Source of the DNA: Pacificimonas pallii
GTDB lineage: Bacteria > Pseudomonadota > Alphaproteobacteria > Sphingomonadales > Sphingomonadaceae
Length of the DNA: 64,000 nucleotides
Reading direction: 5' to 3'
NCBI RefSeq assembly: GCF_019204005.1
Contig: NZ_JAGSPA010000003.1
Span: 620,001-684,000, forward strand
Within the stretch, counting starts at the first letter, position 1; each line of letters begins with the position of its first letter. The position numbers and the translations under genes are program-made. The notes below the pieces were generated by a model. The model was given only the letters and a program-made list of their open reading frames with translations, made no database searches and had not been told where the DNA came from. Positions 15,335 to 24,325 of this stretch are shown piece after piece.

Positions 15335-15780
15335 TCGATTGTCCTGATCGCGCGATATTCCTGTCCCGGACGTTCCGCCCGAAGACGCACTTTCCAGCGC
15401 CCTTCGGGAAGCGGGGCGGTGAATATGCCCGGGGACAGTTTCGTAAACGACAGGACCCGGTCTTCGCTCTGGCCAAGGGGGTGCTCCGCCGTTCCCGATA
15501 GTTCGACGTCTTTCAGCGGGCCGGTCCCGTCTACAAGCGTCACCACGAAAGCGCCCGTTTCGGCACGTTCACCTGTCAGGGTCCAGCCGAGGGCCTGGGC
15601 GGACCGCCCTTCCTCCAGCCACTGATTATAGTTCTGGCTCGCCACGTAGCTATTGTCCACGACGGTGCCGCCAAAAGTACCAATGGCAAACCGCGCCATG
15701 ATCAGATTCACGACGATCACCGTACCGAAAAACAGTACCAGAATGATGAACATGTGGCGTCCGGTGAACTTGCGCGTCAC
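15331..15780 (-). CDS. ccoH: cbb3 oxidase assembly protein CcoH (FixH)
   Basis: A 149-residue protein with one membrane anchor near residues 9-30 (MFIILVLFFGTVIVVNLIM) and a periplasmic domain beginning VDNSYVASQNYNQWLEE, the FixH hallmark, then a beta-rich part (EGRWKVRLRAE). It assists late steps of cbb3 oxidase assembly. ATGA-type overlaps with ccoG upstream and ccoI downstream. Confidence 0.95.
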   Translation of the reverse strand: MTRKFTGRHMFIILVLFFGTVIVVNLIMARFAIGTFGGTVVDNSYVASQNYNQWLEEGRSAQALGWTLTGERAETGAFVVTLVDGTGPLKDVELSGTAEHPLGQSEDRVLSFTKLSPGIFTAPLPEGRWKVRLRAERPGQEYRAIRTIE

Positions 15781-17237
15781 GAGCCGTCTCCCGGACCTGC
15801 GAAATGAACCTTGACGCTGTCGGCACCGCCTTCTTCATCGAGGGCGCGGACACTGAAAGCGAAGTCGCGGCGACCCAGCGCTGAATCCGGGCCGACGACG
15901 AAGACCTTCACCGGCTTCACGCTGTCGGCGGGCAGATCCACCGTGAGGGTGCGCCCTGCGATGTCACGGCTGCCTCCGCGCCGCCACATCACCGCATCGT
16001 CGAGCCCGACCAGGCCGATTTCCATTTGCCGGGGCCGCGCCTGCATATTGCTGACCTTCAGTGTAAAATCATTGCGAACCGTACCATCGGACATTTGCAC
16101 ATAAGGCGGATTCCGGTCGTGCGCGGCGGCGATATCGATGCGCGAACGGGTACCGAGCGTAAATAGCATGGCCAGGCCAATACCGGCCCAGATACCGAAA
16201 TAGAGAAGCGTGCGCGGCCGCAGAAGCGTCTTTAGCGGCGACAAAGCAGGCTTGCCCTCACGCTCCCTCTCCTGCCCCTCCAGCGTCGCATAGTCGATCA
16301 GGCCGCGCGGGCGACCGATCTGATCCATTACCTTGTCGCACGCATCGATGCACAGCGCGCATGTGATGCAGCCGATCTGCGGTCCCTCCCGAATGTCGAT
16401 GCCGGTCGGACAGACGGACACGCACTTCATACAATCGATGCAGTCGCCAAAGGGCTCGTCGGGGCCACGCGCTTTCTTCAGGCCCTTGGCACGCGGCTCT
16501 CCTCGCCATTCCTTATAGGTCACGATCAGGGAATTTTCGTCCAGCATCGCCGACTGGATGCGCGGCCATGGGCACATGTAGATGCACACCTGCTCGCGCA
16601 GAAACCCGCCGAAAATAAAGGTCGTCGCCGTCAGAACGCCCACCGTTGCGTAGGCGACGAAGGCGGCATTCCCGGTCAGAAAGTCCTGAGCCAAAGTGGG
16701 TGCATCGGCAAAGTAGAATATCCATGCACCGCCGGTCGCAAACGCGATCACAAGCCAGATGGACCATTTGAACAGGCGCCGCGCGATCTTCCCCGGCCCC
16801 CAGGGCGCGCGTTGCAGCCGGATTTGCGCATTCCGATCGCCATCGACGAAGCGTTCGACATGCTGAAAAAGATCGGTCCACACGGTCTGCGGACACGCAT
16901 AACCGCACCAGGCCCGTCCAACCGCGGACGTGACCAGAAACAGGCCGATGCCCGCCATCACGAGCAGGCCGACGATATAGTAGAATTCCTGCGGCCAGAT
17001 CTCGATACCGAACATATAGAAACGGCGATTGGCGAGATCGACGAGCACCGCCTGATCGGGAGCATAGGGTCCCCGGTCCCAGCGAATCCAGGGCGTGACG
17101 TAGTAAATGGCCAACGTCACGGCCATGATGGCCCATTTCAGACGGCGAAACGTGCCGTCAACTGCCTGCGGAAAGACGCTTTTGCGCTTCTCGTAAAGCT
17201 GCAGCGGCGGTTCATCGAGGGTGTCAGGGGCGTTCAT
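15777..17237 (-). CDS. ccoG: Polyferredoxin CcoG (FixG/RdxA)
   Basis: 486 residues from the ATG at 17237; the frame is open further upstream, but this start gives the typical length and overlaps ccoP by only 14 bp. Membrane helices near the N-terminus and middle, a redox motif CGYACPQ, two 4Fe-4S clusters (CIDCMKCVSVCP and CITCALCIDAC) and a C-terminal Ig-like periplasmic domain. CcoG reduces copper for delivery to the cbb3 oxidase. Part of the ccoGHIS maturation block directly downstream of ccoNOQP. Confidence 0.94.
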   Translation of the reverse strand: MNAPDTLDEPPLQLYEKRKSVFPQAVDGTFRRLKWAIMAVTLAIYYVTPWIRWDRGPYAPDQAVLVDLANRRFYMFGIEIWPQEFYYIVGLLVMAGIGLFLVTSAVGRAWCGYACPQTVWTDLFQHVERFVDGDRNAQIRLQRAPWGPGKIARRLFKWSIWLVIAFATGGAWIFYFADAPTLAQDFLTGNAAFVAYATVGVLTATTFIFGGFLREQVCIYMCPWPRIQSAMLDENSLIVTYKEWRGEPRAKGLKKARGPDEPFGDCIDCMKCVSVCPTGIDIREGPQIGCITCALCIDACDKVMDQIGRPRGLIDYATLEGQEREREGKPALSPLKTLLRPRTLLYFGIWAGIGLAMLFTLGTRSRIDIAAAHDRNPPYVQMSDGTVRNDFTLKVSNMQARPRQMEIGLVGLDDAVMWRRGGSRDIAGRTLTVDLPADSVKPVKVFVVGPDSALGRRDFAFSVRALDEEGGADSVKVHFAGPGDGS

Positions 17238-18150
17238 CGACCTCCACCTCGGGATCGGCGGCGACCTCGACATAATTTTCGCCGCCACCGAGTGAGTGGA
17301 CATAGGCCGCCAGCATCTTGATCGTCACCGGATCGAGGCGCTCGCCGAAGCGCGGCATGACACCAGAGCGGCTATTATGAACCGTATTGCGAATGGACTC
17401 GGCATCGCCGCCATATAGCCAGATGGCGTCAGTCAGATTTGGCGCGCCCTGCTCGCGGTCCCCCTGTCCATCCGCCCCGTGACAGGCGACACATTGCTGC
17501 GCGAACAGCGCCGCGCCGCGGGCAGCCGACTCGCTCTTCTCTTCCTGTCCGCTGATGACCCGTACATAATTCGATACGTCCGTGACTTCCTCGGGAGAGA
17601 AAATACCATCCCGGCCAAATGCCGGCATTTGGGAATATCTTGTGTCGTCATGATCGGGATTGCGAATGCCATGGACAATCGTGAACTCGATCGCCTTGAT
17701 GTCACCGCCCCAAAGCCATTCGTCGTCATTCAGGTTCGGATAGCCCGTGAAACCCGCGGCGCCGGACCCGTGGCACTGAACACAATATTGCTTGAAGGCG
17801 GATTCGCCGCCCGCAATGGCGAACTGCAGAAGTTCGCTATCGTCCGGCAACCGCTCGATCGGCGTTGACGCGAGCGCGCGCAGAACCGGCGCGCGCCGTT
17901 CCGTTGCGGCGGCAATTTCGTCGCGAAACTCCTGCTCGCTGGACCAGCCGAGCACACCTTTCGTATAGCCGGTAATGCCCGGCCATGCCGGATAAAGCAC
18001 CGTATAGCCAATCCCCCAGATGATGGTCGCATAGAGCGTCCACAACCACCAGCGCGGCATCGGCGTATCGAGTTCCTCGATGCCATCCCATTCATGGCCG
18101 ACGGTTTCCGTGCCCGTCGGCTCGTCGATACGCTTTTTGTCAGCCATCAT
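17224..18150 (-). CDS. ccoP: cbb3 oxidase diheme subunit CcoP (FixP)
   Basis: A 308-residue membrane-anchored diheme cytochrome c. N-terminal domain with HEWDGIEELD and a membrane helix (WWLWTLYATIIWGIGYTVLY), then two c-type heme sites CVQCH and CVACH, with downstream Met ligands (SQMPAFG; GVMPRFG). It takes electrons from soluble cytochrome c and passes them to CcoO. A second in-frame ATG directly after the first could also be used. Overlaps ccoQ and ccoG. Confidence 0.95.
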   Translation of the reverse strand: MMADKKRIDEPTGTETVGHEWDGIEELDTPMPRWWLWTLYATIIWGIGYTVLYPAWPGITGYTKGVLGWSSEQEFRDEIAAATERRAPVLRALASTPIERLPDDSELLQFAIAGGESAFKQYCVQCHGSGAAGFTGYPNLNDDEWLWGGDIKAIEFTIVHGIRNPDHDDTRYSQMPAFGRDGIFSPEEVTDVSNYVRVISGQEEKSESAARGAALFAQQCVACHGADGQGDREQGAPNLTDAIWLYGGDAESIRNTVHNSRSGVMPRFGERLDPVTIKMLAAYVHSLGGGENYVEVAADPEVEVDERP

Positions 18151-18313
18151 TCTCGTCCTTGATGGTATCGTCCGCGAAAATCATGTTCGCAGCCTGCTCA
18201 TTGCGTTTCTTCGCGTTCGGCCGGAACGCCCAGCCGCACAGGACAATATAAAGGATCACCATGACGACGAGCCCGTAACTGTCTGCGAAATGTCGCATTT
18301 CGTCATAGGTCAT
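18140..18313 (-). CDS. ccoQ: cbb3 oxidase small subunit CcoQ (FixQ)
   Basis: A 57-residue gene: [16 protein letters not shown], a single membrane helix ([15 protein letters not shown]), then the basic RPNAKKR segment and an acidic tail with IFADD, all typical of FixQ. The start overlaps the ccoO stop (ATGA) and the end overlaps the ccoP start. It stabilises the CcoP-CcoNO association. Confidence 0.93.
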   Translation of the reverse strand: MTYDEMRHFADSYGLVVMVILYIVLCGWAFRPNAKKRNEQAANMIFADDTIKDENDG

Positions 18314-19044
18314 TCGGAACGCTCCATCGGCTCGGCGGTCTCGAAATCGACCAGCGTGCCCAGCATCTGTAAATAGGCGACGAGCGCGTCCATTTCGGTC
18401 AGACGCTGCGGGTCACCGTCGAAATCCCGTACCTGAACTTTCGGATAGCGCACCGCGAGGTCGGGGCCGTAGCCATCCGCATTGCCCTGAAGCCGCATGT
18501 CTTCCTCGGCCAACTCGATCTGTTCGTCCGTATAGGGGACGCCGACCCGGCGCAGGGCGATCAGATGCTCGCCAATGTCATCCGTGCGGACATCGCGGTC
18601 CGCCAGGAACGCGTAAGGCGGCATGATCGATTCCGGGACGACCGACCGGGGATCTTTCATATGCTGAACATGCCATTCGTCCGAATAGCGCTCGCCGACA
18701 CGCGCAAGGTCCGGGCCCGTCCGCTTCGACCCCCACTGAAACGGATGATCATACATGCTTTCCGCAGCGAGGCTGAAATGGCCATAGCGTTCCACCTCGT
18801 CGCGGAACGGGCGGATCATCTGGCTGTGGCAGTTGTAGCAGCCCTCGCGGATGTACACGTTGCGGCCGGCAAGCTCCAATGGCGTGTAAGGGCGAACGCC
18901 TTCCACCTTCTCCACGGTGGAATCGATCCAGAACAAGGGCGCGATTTCAACGACGCCGCCGATGACGACAGCGATCAGGCTGCAGATTGCGAGCAGCGTG
19001 ATATTCCGCTCAAGTTTCTTGTGTTGCCGTGTGAGTAGAGACAT
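18310..19044 (-). CDS. ccoO: cbb3 oxidase monoheme subunit CcoO (FixO)
   Basis: A 244-residue membrane-bound cytochrome c. One N-terminal membrane helix ([20 protein letters not shown]), the CcoO segment [16 protein letters not shown], heme motif CYNCHSQ and downstream methionine region ([11 protein letters not shown]). It passes electrons to CcoN. It is separated by 10 bp from ccoN and overlaps ccoQ. Confidence 0.96.
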   Translation of the reverse strand: MSLLTRQHKKLERNITLLAICSLIAVVIGGVVEIAPLFWIDSTVEKVEGVRPYTPLELAGRNVYIREGCYNCHSQMIRPFRDEVERYGHFSLAAESMYDHPFQWGSKRTGPDLARVGERYSDEWHVQHMKDPRSVVPESIMPPYAFLADRDVRTDDIGEHLIALRRVGVPYTDEQIELAEEDMRLQGNADGYGPDLAVRYPKVQVRDFDGDPQRLTEMDALVAYLQMLGTLVDFETAEPMERSE

Positions 19045-19054
19045 GTCGGGATTC

Positions 19055-20713
19055 CTATTCGGCCGGCTGCGTGACGATCGGGCGATCCGCCGCTGGATCG
19101 TAGACGGCGTCGCTCATCGGCTTTTCGGCGCGTTGCCGGCCTGCAATCGTCATGCAGACGTTGTACACCATGATGATTGCCCCGGCGAGGTAGAGAGCGC
19201 CGCCGACGGCGCGGATCAGGTACATCGGGAACATCGCGCTGACGACTTCCGAAAAGGCGTAGACGAGATAGCCGTCCTCGCCATATTCACGCCACATCAG
19301 ACCCTGCATGATCCCCGCAACCCATAGGGCCGCGGCGTAAAGGACGATGCCAATCGTCGCGAGCCAGAAGTGCCAGTTCACCATACGCAGGGAATACAGC
19401 CGGGGTTGCCGCCACAAACGCGGGACCAGAAAATAGATCGCGGCGAAACTGATCATGCCGTTCCAGCCGAGCGCGCCGGAATGCACATGACCGACCGTCC
19501 ATTCGGTATAATGGGACAGGCTGTTGACAGCCTTGATCGACAGCATCGGCCCTTCGAAGGTCGCCATGCCGTAGAACGCCAGCGCCATGACCATCATACG
19601 GATAATGGGGTCGGTGCGGATCTTGTCCCACGCGCCGTTCAGCGTCATCAGCCCGTTGATCATACCGCCCCAGCTTGGCATCCACAGCACGACCGAGAAC
19701 ACCATACCCAGCGTCTGCGCCCAGTCTGGCAGCGCCGTGTAGTGCAGGTGATGCGGCCCGGCCCAGATGTAGAGAAAGATCAGCGACCAGAAGTGGATGA
19801 TCGACAGGCGGTAGGAGTAAACCGGACGGTTCGCCTGCTTGGGCACGAAATAGTACATCATCGCCAGAAACGGGACGGTCAGGAAGAAGGCGACGGCGTT
19901 GTGGCCGTACCACCACTGCGTGAGCGCATCCTGCACCCCGCCAAATGCGCTATAGCTTTTCGAGCCGAAAATGCTGACCGGTATCGCCAGATTGTTGACG
20001 ATGTGCAGCATTGCGATCGTGATGATGAAGCTCAGATAGAACCAGTTCGCGACATAGATGTGCGGCTCCCTACGCCGCGCCAATGTACCAACGAAAACAA
20101 CAAAATAGGCGACCCACACAATCGTCAGCCAGATGTCGACATACCATTCCGGCTCGGCATATTCGCGTGATGCGGTGATGCCCATGACATAGCCGGTCGC
20201 CGCCAGGACAATGAAAAACTGATACCCCCAGAAGACGAACCGCGCGAGCCCGGGAAAGGCGAGGCGCGCCCGGCATGTCCGCTGGACCACATAGAAGCTG
20301 CTGGCGATCAGGATATTGCCGCCAAAAGCGAAAATGACCGCTGATGTATGGAGGGGACGAAGACGGCCGAAAGTCGTGAATTCCGATCCTAAATTCAGCA
20401 CCGGATATGTAAGCTGAAGGGCTATGAAGAGACCGGCAAGAAGCCCGACGACGCTCCAGCCGACGGTCGCGATGACGCCCCAGCGCACGACATCATCATA
20501 ATATTGGCTCTTATCGTCGGGCGTGCGCAGGATACCGCGCGCGAGCGCGGAATAATCAATGCGGGTCAGCGTCGCCCATACCATGATGAGCGCCGCCGCG
20601 CCGGCGATAGCCATATGGACGGCGTATCCGCGATCTTCGGCCACGACAACCAGCACCATGGTCACGAGGAAGAGCGCAAACCAGCCGCTTGCGCGCATCA
20701 CTACACTGTCCAT
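19055..20713 (-). CDS. ccoN: cbb3 cytochrome oxidase catalytic subunit CcoN (FixN)
   Basis: 552 residues from the ATG at 20713 ([11 protein letters not shown]), chosen because GGAG lies 9 bases upstream; the frame is open to 20803 but that would run into the FNR box. About twelve membrane helices. Conserved histidine motifs for low-spin heme b, heme b3 and CuB are visible ([46 protein letters not shown]). It is the oxygen-reducing, proton-pumping subunit of a high-affinity oxidase for low-oxygen growth, and heads ccoNOQPGHIS. Confidence 0.97.
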   Translation of the reverse strand: MDSVVMRASGWFALFLVTMVLVVVAEDRGYAVHMAIAGAAALIMVWATLTRIDYSALARGILRTPDDKSQYYDDVVRWGVIATVGWSVVGLLAGLFIALQLTYPVLNLGSEFTTFGRLRPLHTSAVIFAFGGNILIASSFYVVQRTCRARLAFPGLARFVFWGYQFFIVLAATGYVMGITASREYAEPEWYVDIWLTIVWVAYFVVFVGTLARRREPHIYVANWFYLSFIITIAMLHIVNNLAIPVSIFGSKSYSAFGGVQDALTQWWYGHNAVAFFLTVPFLAMMYYFVPKQANRPVYSYRLSIIHFWSLIFLYIWAGPHHLHYTALPDWAQTLGMVFSVVLWMPSWGGMINGLMTLNGAWDKIRTDPIIRMMVMALAFYGMATFEGPMLSIKAVNSLSHYTEWTVGHVHSGALGWNGMISFAAIYFLVPRLWRQPRLYSLRMVNWHFWLATIGIVLYAAALWVAGIMQGLMWREYGEDGYLVYAFSEVVSAMFPMYLIRAVGGALYLAGAIIMVYNVCMTIAGRQRAEKPMSDAVYDPAADRPIVTQPAE

Positions 20714-20793
20714 TTTTCCCATCTCCGGAACTGAATGCGCGCGAAGTCGTGCGCCCCTGCGGACCGGAATGGCGAATGGAGGCCGGCGAAACA

Positions 20794-20807
20794 TTGACCT
20801 CAATCAA
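20794..20807. promoter_or_regulatory. FNR/FixK box upstream of ccoN
   Basis: TTGAC-CTCA-ATCAA matches the FNR-family consensus TTGAT-N4-ATCAA with one transition. It lies about 87 bp before the ccoN start, placing a -41.5 activated transcription start near 20759. The FnrL gene next door is the obvious activator under low oxygen. Confidence 0.85.
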
Positions 20808-20830
20808 TTTTGACCGACGAGTTGTAAAGC

Positions 20831-21538
20831 CTAGCTTTCCGCGGCCTTGGCAAGCCCCTCCCGGTTCAGGATCTGGATCGTCCGGCGTCCGCTCAAACCG
20901 ATGAGTCCCTGCCGTTTCAGTGACGTCATCTGGCGGCTGACCGTCTCGATCGTCAGGCCAAGAATATCGGCGACCTGCTGCCTGCCAAAGGGCAGCTCAA
21001 ACCGGTCCAGCACGGTCGAGCCGTGACAGGTCTCCGCAGACAGGCGTTCGGAAATGTCGAGCACGAAACTCGATACTTTTTCGCTGGCCGTTTTTCGGCC
21101 CAGACGCGTCATCCATTCGCGCGCACGTTCCAGTTCGGCAAGCGTCCGCTCGAGCAGCTTGTGTTCAAGTTCAGGATGCTCGCGCGCGAAATTGTCGAAA
21201 TCCTCGCGTCTGAAAACGCAGACCTCCGTGTCCGTTAACGCCGTGACAGTGCTCATCGTCTTGTCGTGAAAGGGTCGGCCGACGAAATCCGCTGGAAAGG
21301 CAAGGCCGACAATCTGTTCCTTGCCGTCGCCCAGCGATTTGGTGAGTTTGAGAACGCCTGCCGTCACACTTGCGACGACAAAAGCGTCATCCCCCTCCCA
21401 GACGAGTGTTTGACCGGCCGGAATGAACTGGTGTCGGCGGATTTGGCGCAGGCCAGACAATTCGGGGCCGCTAAGGGCGGCGCAAATGGCTTTGTTTCGA
21501 ACCGGACAGGCTTCGCAGGCGACCGATAATGTTTCCAT
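20831..21538 (-). CDS. fnrL: Oxygen-sensing Crp/Fnr regulator FnrL
   Basis: 235 residues from the ATG at 21538, preceded by CAGGA; the frame is open further upstream but this start gives normal FnrL length. Cysteines at 8, 11, 19 and 107 match the C-X2-C-X7-C plus one distal Cys ligand set of the [4Fe-4S] cluster in alphaproteobacterial FnrL. A cyclic-nucleotide-like beta-roll, a dimerisation helix and a C-terminal helix-turn-helix (FGRQQVADILGLTIETVSRQ) follow; the E..SR recognition residues suit TTGAT-type sites. It lies just upstream of the cco operon, whose promoter has a matching box, and it has a near-match in its own promoter. Confidence 0.95.
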   Translation of the reverse strand: METLSVACEACPVRNKAICAALSGPELSGLRQIRRHQFIPAGQTLVWEGDDAFVVASVTAGVLKLTKSLGDGKEQIVGLAFPADFVGRPFHDKTMSTVTALTDTEVCVFRREDFDNFAREHPELEHKLLERTLAELERAREWMTRLGRKTASEKVSSFVLDISERLSAETCHGSTVLDRFELPFGRQQVADILGLTIETVSRQMTSLKRQGLIGLSGRRTIQILNREGLAKAAES

Positions 21539-21580
21539 AATTCCTGGCACAGGACCTCTGATAATGATTCCGGGACTGTT

Positions 21581-21594
21581 TTGACAGAAATCAT
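21581..21594. promoter_or_regulatory. Near-consensus FNR box in front of fnrL
   Basis: TTGAC-AGAA-ATCAT keeps the left half-site and differs in the last base of the right half-site. It is centred about 50 bp before the fnrL start, consistent with autoregulation, probably repression at this short distance. The rest of the 413-bp gap to ctpA (21539-21951) holds only the ctpA promoter region. Confidence 0.55.
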
Positions 21595-21879
21595 TCTTTT
21601 TGTCCCGGCGGTGAAACTGCGGGTCGGGAACTGGGATAAGCGCGTTCTCCGCTTCCTGCTGCCCCCTCGTCATGCGTCGCTGGCGGGAAGCAGCCGCCCA
21701 CCTTGTCTTGTTTTCGCGTAAGATCATGTCTGTCGGCATGGCCGGACAATCGCGCAAGAGAGGTGGATGCGGCCATGGCATCGCGCGAACCTGTCAATCA
21801 TGATCGCCTTCAGGGCCGATCACCGCGCGCGGCACGGCGGGCACGCTTCAGGGGGCGATGATCATTTATCCCGTATCCG

Positions 21880-21907
21880 TTGCTGTATCGTTCACATTCA
21901 TTATGCT
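21880..21907 (+). promoter_or_regulatory. Possible sigma-70 promoter of ctpA
   Basis: TTGCTG (21880-21885), a 16-bp spacer and TATGCT (21902-21907) lie 45-70 bp before the ctpA ATG. The match to the housekeeping consensus is moderate. Confidence 0.3.
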
Positions 21908-21951
21908 ACCCTGTCCGGGAGATTTTTGTCCCCAAGGGGAAGGACCATCCG

Positions 21952-23283
21952 ATGAAACATCGCATTCTCTACGCGTTTCTGCCGCTCGGCATCGCCGCCT
22001 TGATACCAACGCAAACGAGCGTGCAGGCTGCCGATGGTCCGGACACATATCGCCAGCTCGACCAGCTGATGGACGTATTTGAGCGCGTTCGCTCGGAATA
22101 TGTCGAGGAAGTGACTGACGAACAGCTGTTGGAAGGCGCCATTAACGGCATGCTCGCCAGTCTCGATCCGCATTCCAGCTTCCTGGCCGCGCGCGATGTC
22201 GAGAACATGCGGACCCAGACGGACGGTGAATATGGCGGCCTTGGCCTTTCCGTGACGATGGAAGACGGCGTGGTGAAGGTGATCGCGCCAACCGACGACA
22301 CGCCTGCATCAAAAGCCGGCATCAAGGCGGGCGATTACATCACTCATATCGACGATGAGCTCATCTACGGACTCAGCCTGAATGAAGCCGTCGAGCAGAT
22401 GCGCGGCCCGCCAGGCACCCCCATTTCGCTGACCGTCATCCGTCCCGGTGAAACCAAGCCGCTCGAAATCAGCATTACCCGCGCTGTCATCGAATTGAAG
22501 CCTGTGCGCTGGGAAGTCACCGACAATGTCGGCGTGATCCGCATTTCGACCTTCAACAAGCAGACCGGTCCCGCCACGCGCGAGGCGATCGACGCGATTG
22601 AGAAGAAAGTCGGTAAACCGCTGCTTGGCTACGTCATTGACCTGCGCTCCAATCCCGGCGGCCTCCTCGATCAGGCCATCGAAGTCACGGATGCCTTCAT
22701 GGACAATGGCGGAGAGATCGTGTCCCAGCGTGGCCGGGCCAAGGGCGATGTCCTGCGCTATTTCGCCCGCACCGAGGACCAGACGCACGGCAAACCGATC
22801 ATCATCCTGGTCGATGAGGGCTCCGCCTCCGCCTCGGAAATTGTCGCAGGCGCGCTGCAGGACCATCGCCGCGCTCTGGTGATCGGCGCGCGCAGCTTCG
22901 GAAAGGGCTCGGTGCAGACGCTTATCCCGCTCAGCACGGACACGGCGCTGCGTCTGACGACAGCGCGTTACTACACGCCGTCCGGACGTTCGGTGCAGGA
23001 AGCCGGGATCGAACCCGACATCGTGGTTCCTCAACTGACTGACGCCAGTCGCCGGGACCGCCGTATCGTCCGGGAAAGCGATCTGCGGCAGGCGCTGCGA
23101 AATTCGAACGTTGAGGATCAGAGTATCGTCGAGGACGATGCGAAGGCCAATCCGCGTTTCGAAATCACGACGGAAGAACTCGAGGAAAAGGGCATTGAGG
23201 ATTACCAGCTGCATTATGCGTTGGACATCCTTGGGCGCCTTACCGGCAAAGCCGAAGTGCAGACCGCGAGTGCAGGAAACTAG
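21952..23283 (+). CDS. ctpA: C-terminal processing protease CtpA (S41 family)
   Basis: 443 residues from the ATG at 21952, chosen because GGGGAAGGA precedes it and a Sec signal (ILYAFLPLGIAALIPTQTSVQA) follows directly. PDZ domain at about 85-165 (DGEYGGLGLSVTMEDGVVKV; GIKAGDYITHID) and S41 protease domain with catalytic Ser in EGSASASEIVAGAL and Lys in ARSFGKGSVQ. These periplasmic proteases trim or degrade envelope proteins, often cell-wall hydrolases. The next gene follows after 6 bp, the usual ctpA-deacetylase pairing in alphaproteobacteria; the frequent partners envC and rppH are absent. Confidence 0.93.
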   Translation: MKHRILYAFLPLGIAALIPTQTSVQAADGPDTYRQLDQLMDVFERVRSEYVEEVTDEQLLEGAINGMLASLDPHSSFLAARDVENMRTQTDGEYGGLGLSVTMEDGVVKVIAPTDDTPASKAGIKAGDYITHIDDELIYGLSLNEAVEQMRGPPGTPISLTVIRPGETKPLEISITRAVIELKPVRWEVTDNVGVIRISTFNKQTGPATREAIDAIEKKVGKPLLGYVIDLRSNPGGLLDQAIEVTDAFMDNGGEIVSQRGRAKGDVLRYFARTEDQTHGKPIIILVDEGSASASEIVAGALQDHRRALVIGARSFGKGSVQTLIPLSTDTALRLTTARYYTPSGRSVQEAGIEPDIVVPQLTDASRRDRRIVRESDLRQALRNSNVEDQSIVEDDAKANPRFEITTEELEEKGIEDYQLHYALDILGRLTGKAEVQTASAGN

Positions 23284-23289
23284 GCGCCG

Positions 23290-24300
23290 ATGGCGAGGCA
23301 GATGAGCTCTGGAAAGGTATTTATGACCGTCCTTGTCGGCGCCGTGATATTCGTCGGCCTTGCCACCCTGTTCGCGCAATTGCTGAGTCCGCTTGCCCCG
23401 GCGCAGGCAGCGCGCGGTGAGAATGATCAAGGGCGGAATTCCCCGCCGCTTCAGGCAGAGGTACGCCCCCCGATCGCCGAGCTTACGGATGAAGATATTG
23501 CCGAGCTTGAGGCGAATCGCGGCCGCGGCCGGGATGAAACGGCAGGTGAGGAAGAAGCGGGCAGTGATGCGCGTGCGGATGGCGGGCGGGAAGTCGCAGA
23601 TGCGCCGCTTCCCGATGGCCCTAGGATTGCGGTTGTGATGACCGAGCTTGGACCGGATGCCAACCTCTCCAGAAGTGCGATCGAACAGCTGCCGCGTGGT
23701 GTGACACTCACTTTCAGTCCCTATGCCCGCGCGTCGATGGAACTTGCGCGCGAAGCGCATGCCGATGGGCATGAAGTCTTCGCATCGATCCCGATGGAGC
23801 CGCAGCGCTATCCGGCGATTAGCCCCGGACGGAACACATTGCTGCGGGCCGCGACCGCCGATGACAATCTTGAGCGTTTGAACTGGGCGCTTTCCCGTTT
23901 CAGTGAACTCGATGGCGTGACCGGTATGATGGGAAGCGCTTTCACACAGGATGCCAATGCCCTGCAGCCGGTCATGAAGGAACTGCATCTGCGCGGGCTT
24001 ACGTATATCGACGCCCGCGCATCTACGCGCAGCGTTGCCGAACGCACGGCTCGGGAAAACGGCGTTTCCTCCCGGTCGAATGACCGCTTCCTCGACGAAC
24101 CTGCGACCGTCGCAAACATTGAGAGCAATCTTTCGGCATTGATCTCCACCGCAAAGCGGCGGGGCTGGGCGATCGGTTATGCGCGTCCGACGGCGGAAAC
24201 CATCAAGGCACTATCGGGGCTGGACGCGCTTGCTGCGGAATCCGGCGTTGTTCTTGTCGGCGCCGGCCGTTTGGCGCGCGGTCTGCCTGACGACGATTAG
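23290..24300 (+). CDS. Divergent polysaccharide deacetylase family protein (YibQ/DUF610)
   Basis: A 336-residue protein with one N-terminal membrane helix (VFMTVLVGAVIFVGLATLF), an acidic, low-complexity linker to about residue 110, then the divergent deacetylase domain: RIAVVMTELG, LTFSPYA, HEVFASIPMEPQRYP, GMMGSAFTQD and TYIDARAS. The family lacks several metal ligands of true NodB enzymes, so activity is uncertain; it is thought to act on envelope glycan. Probably cotranscribed with ctpA. Start uncertain: ATG at 23290, 23302 or 23323 are all in frame. Confidence 0.88.
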   Translation: MARQMSSGKVFMTVLVGAVIFVGLATLFAQLLSPLAPAQAARGENDQGRNSPPLQAEVRPPIAELTDEDIAELEANRGRGRDETAGEEEAGSDARADGGREVADAPLPDGPRIAVVMTELGPDANLSRSAIEQLPRGVTLTFSPYARASMELAREAHADGHEVFASIPMEPQRYPAISPGRNTLLRAATADDNLERLNWALSRFSELDGVTGMMGSAFTQDANALQPVMKELHLRGLTYIDARASTRSVAERTARENGVSSRSNDRFLDEPATVANIESNLSALISTAKRRGWAIGYARPTAETIKALSGLDALAAESGVVLVGAGRLARGLPDDD

Positions 24301-24325
24301 CTCGCGGCCACCCGATACCTCCTCC

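Noticed and set aside
22309-23988. 559-codon minus-strand frame across ctpA and the deacetylase gene
   Set aside because: It spans two well-supported plus-strand genes and the gap between them, and has no family features.
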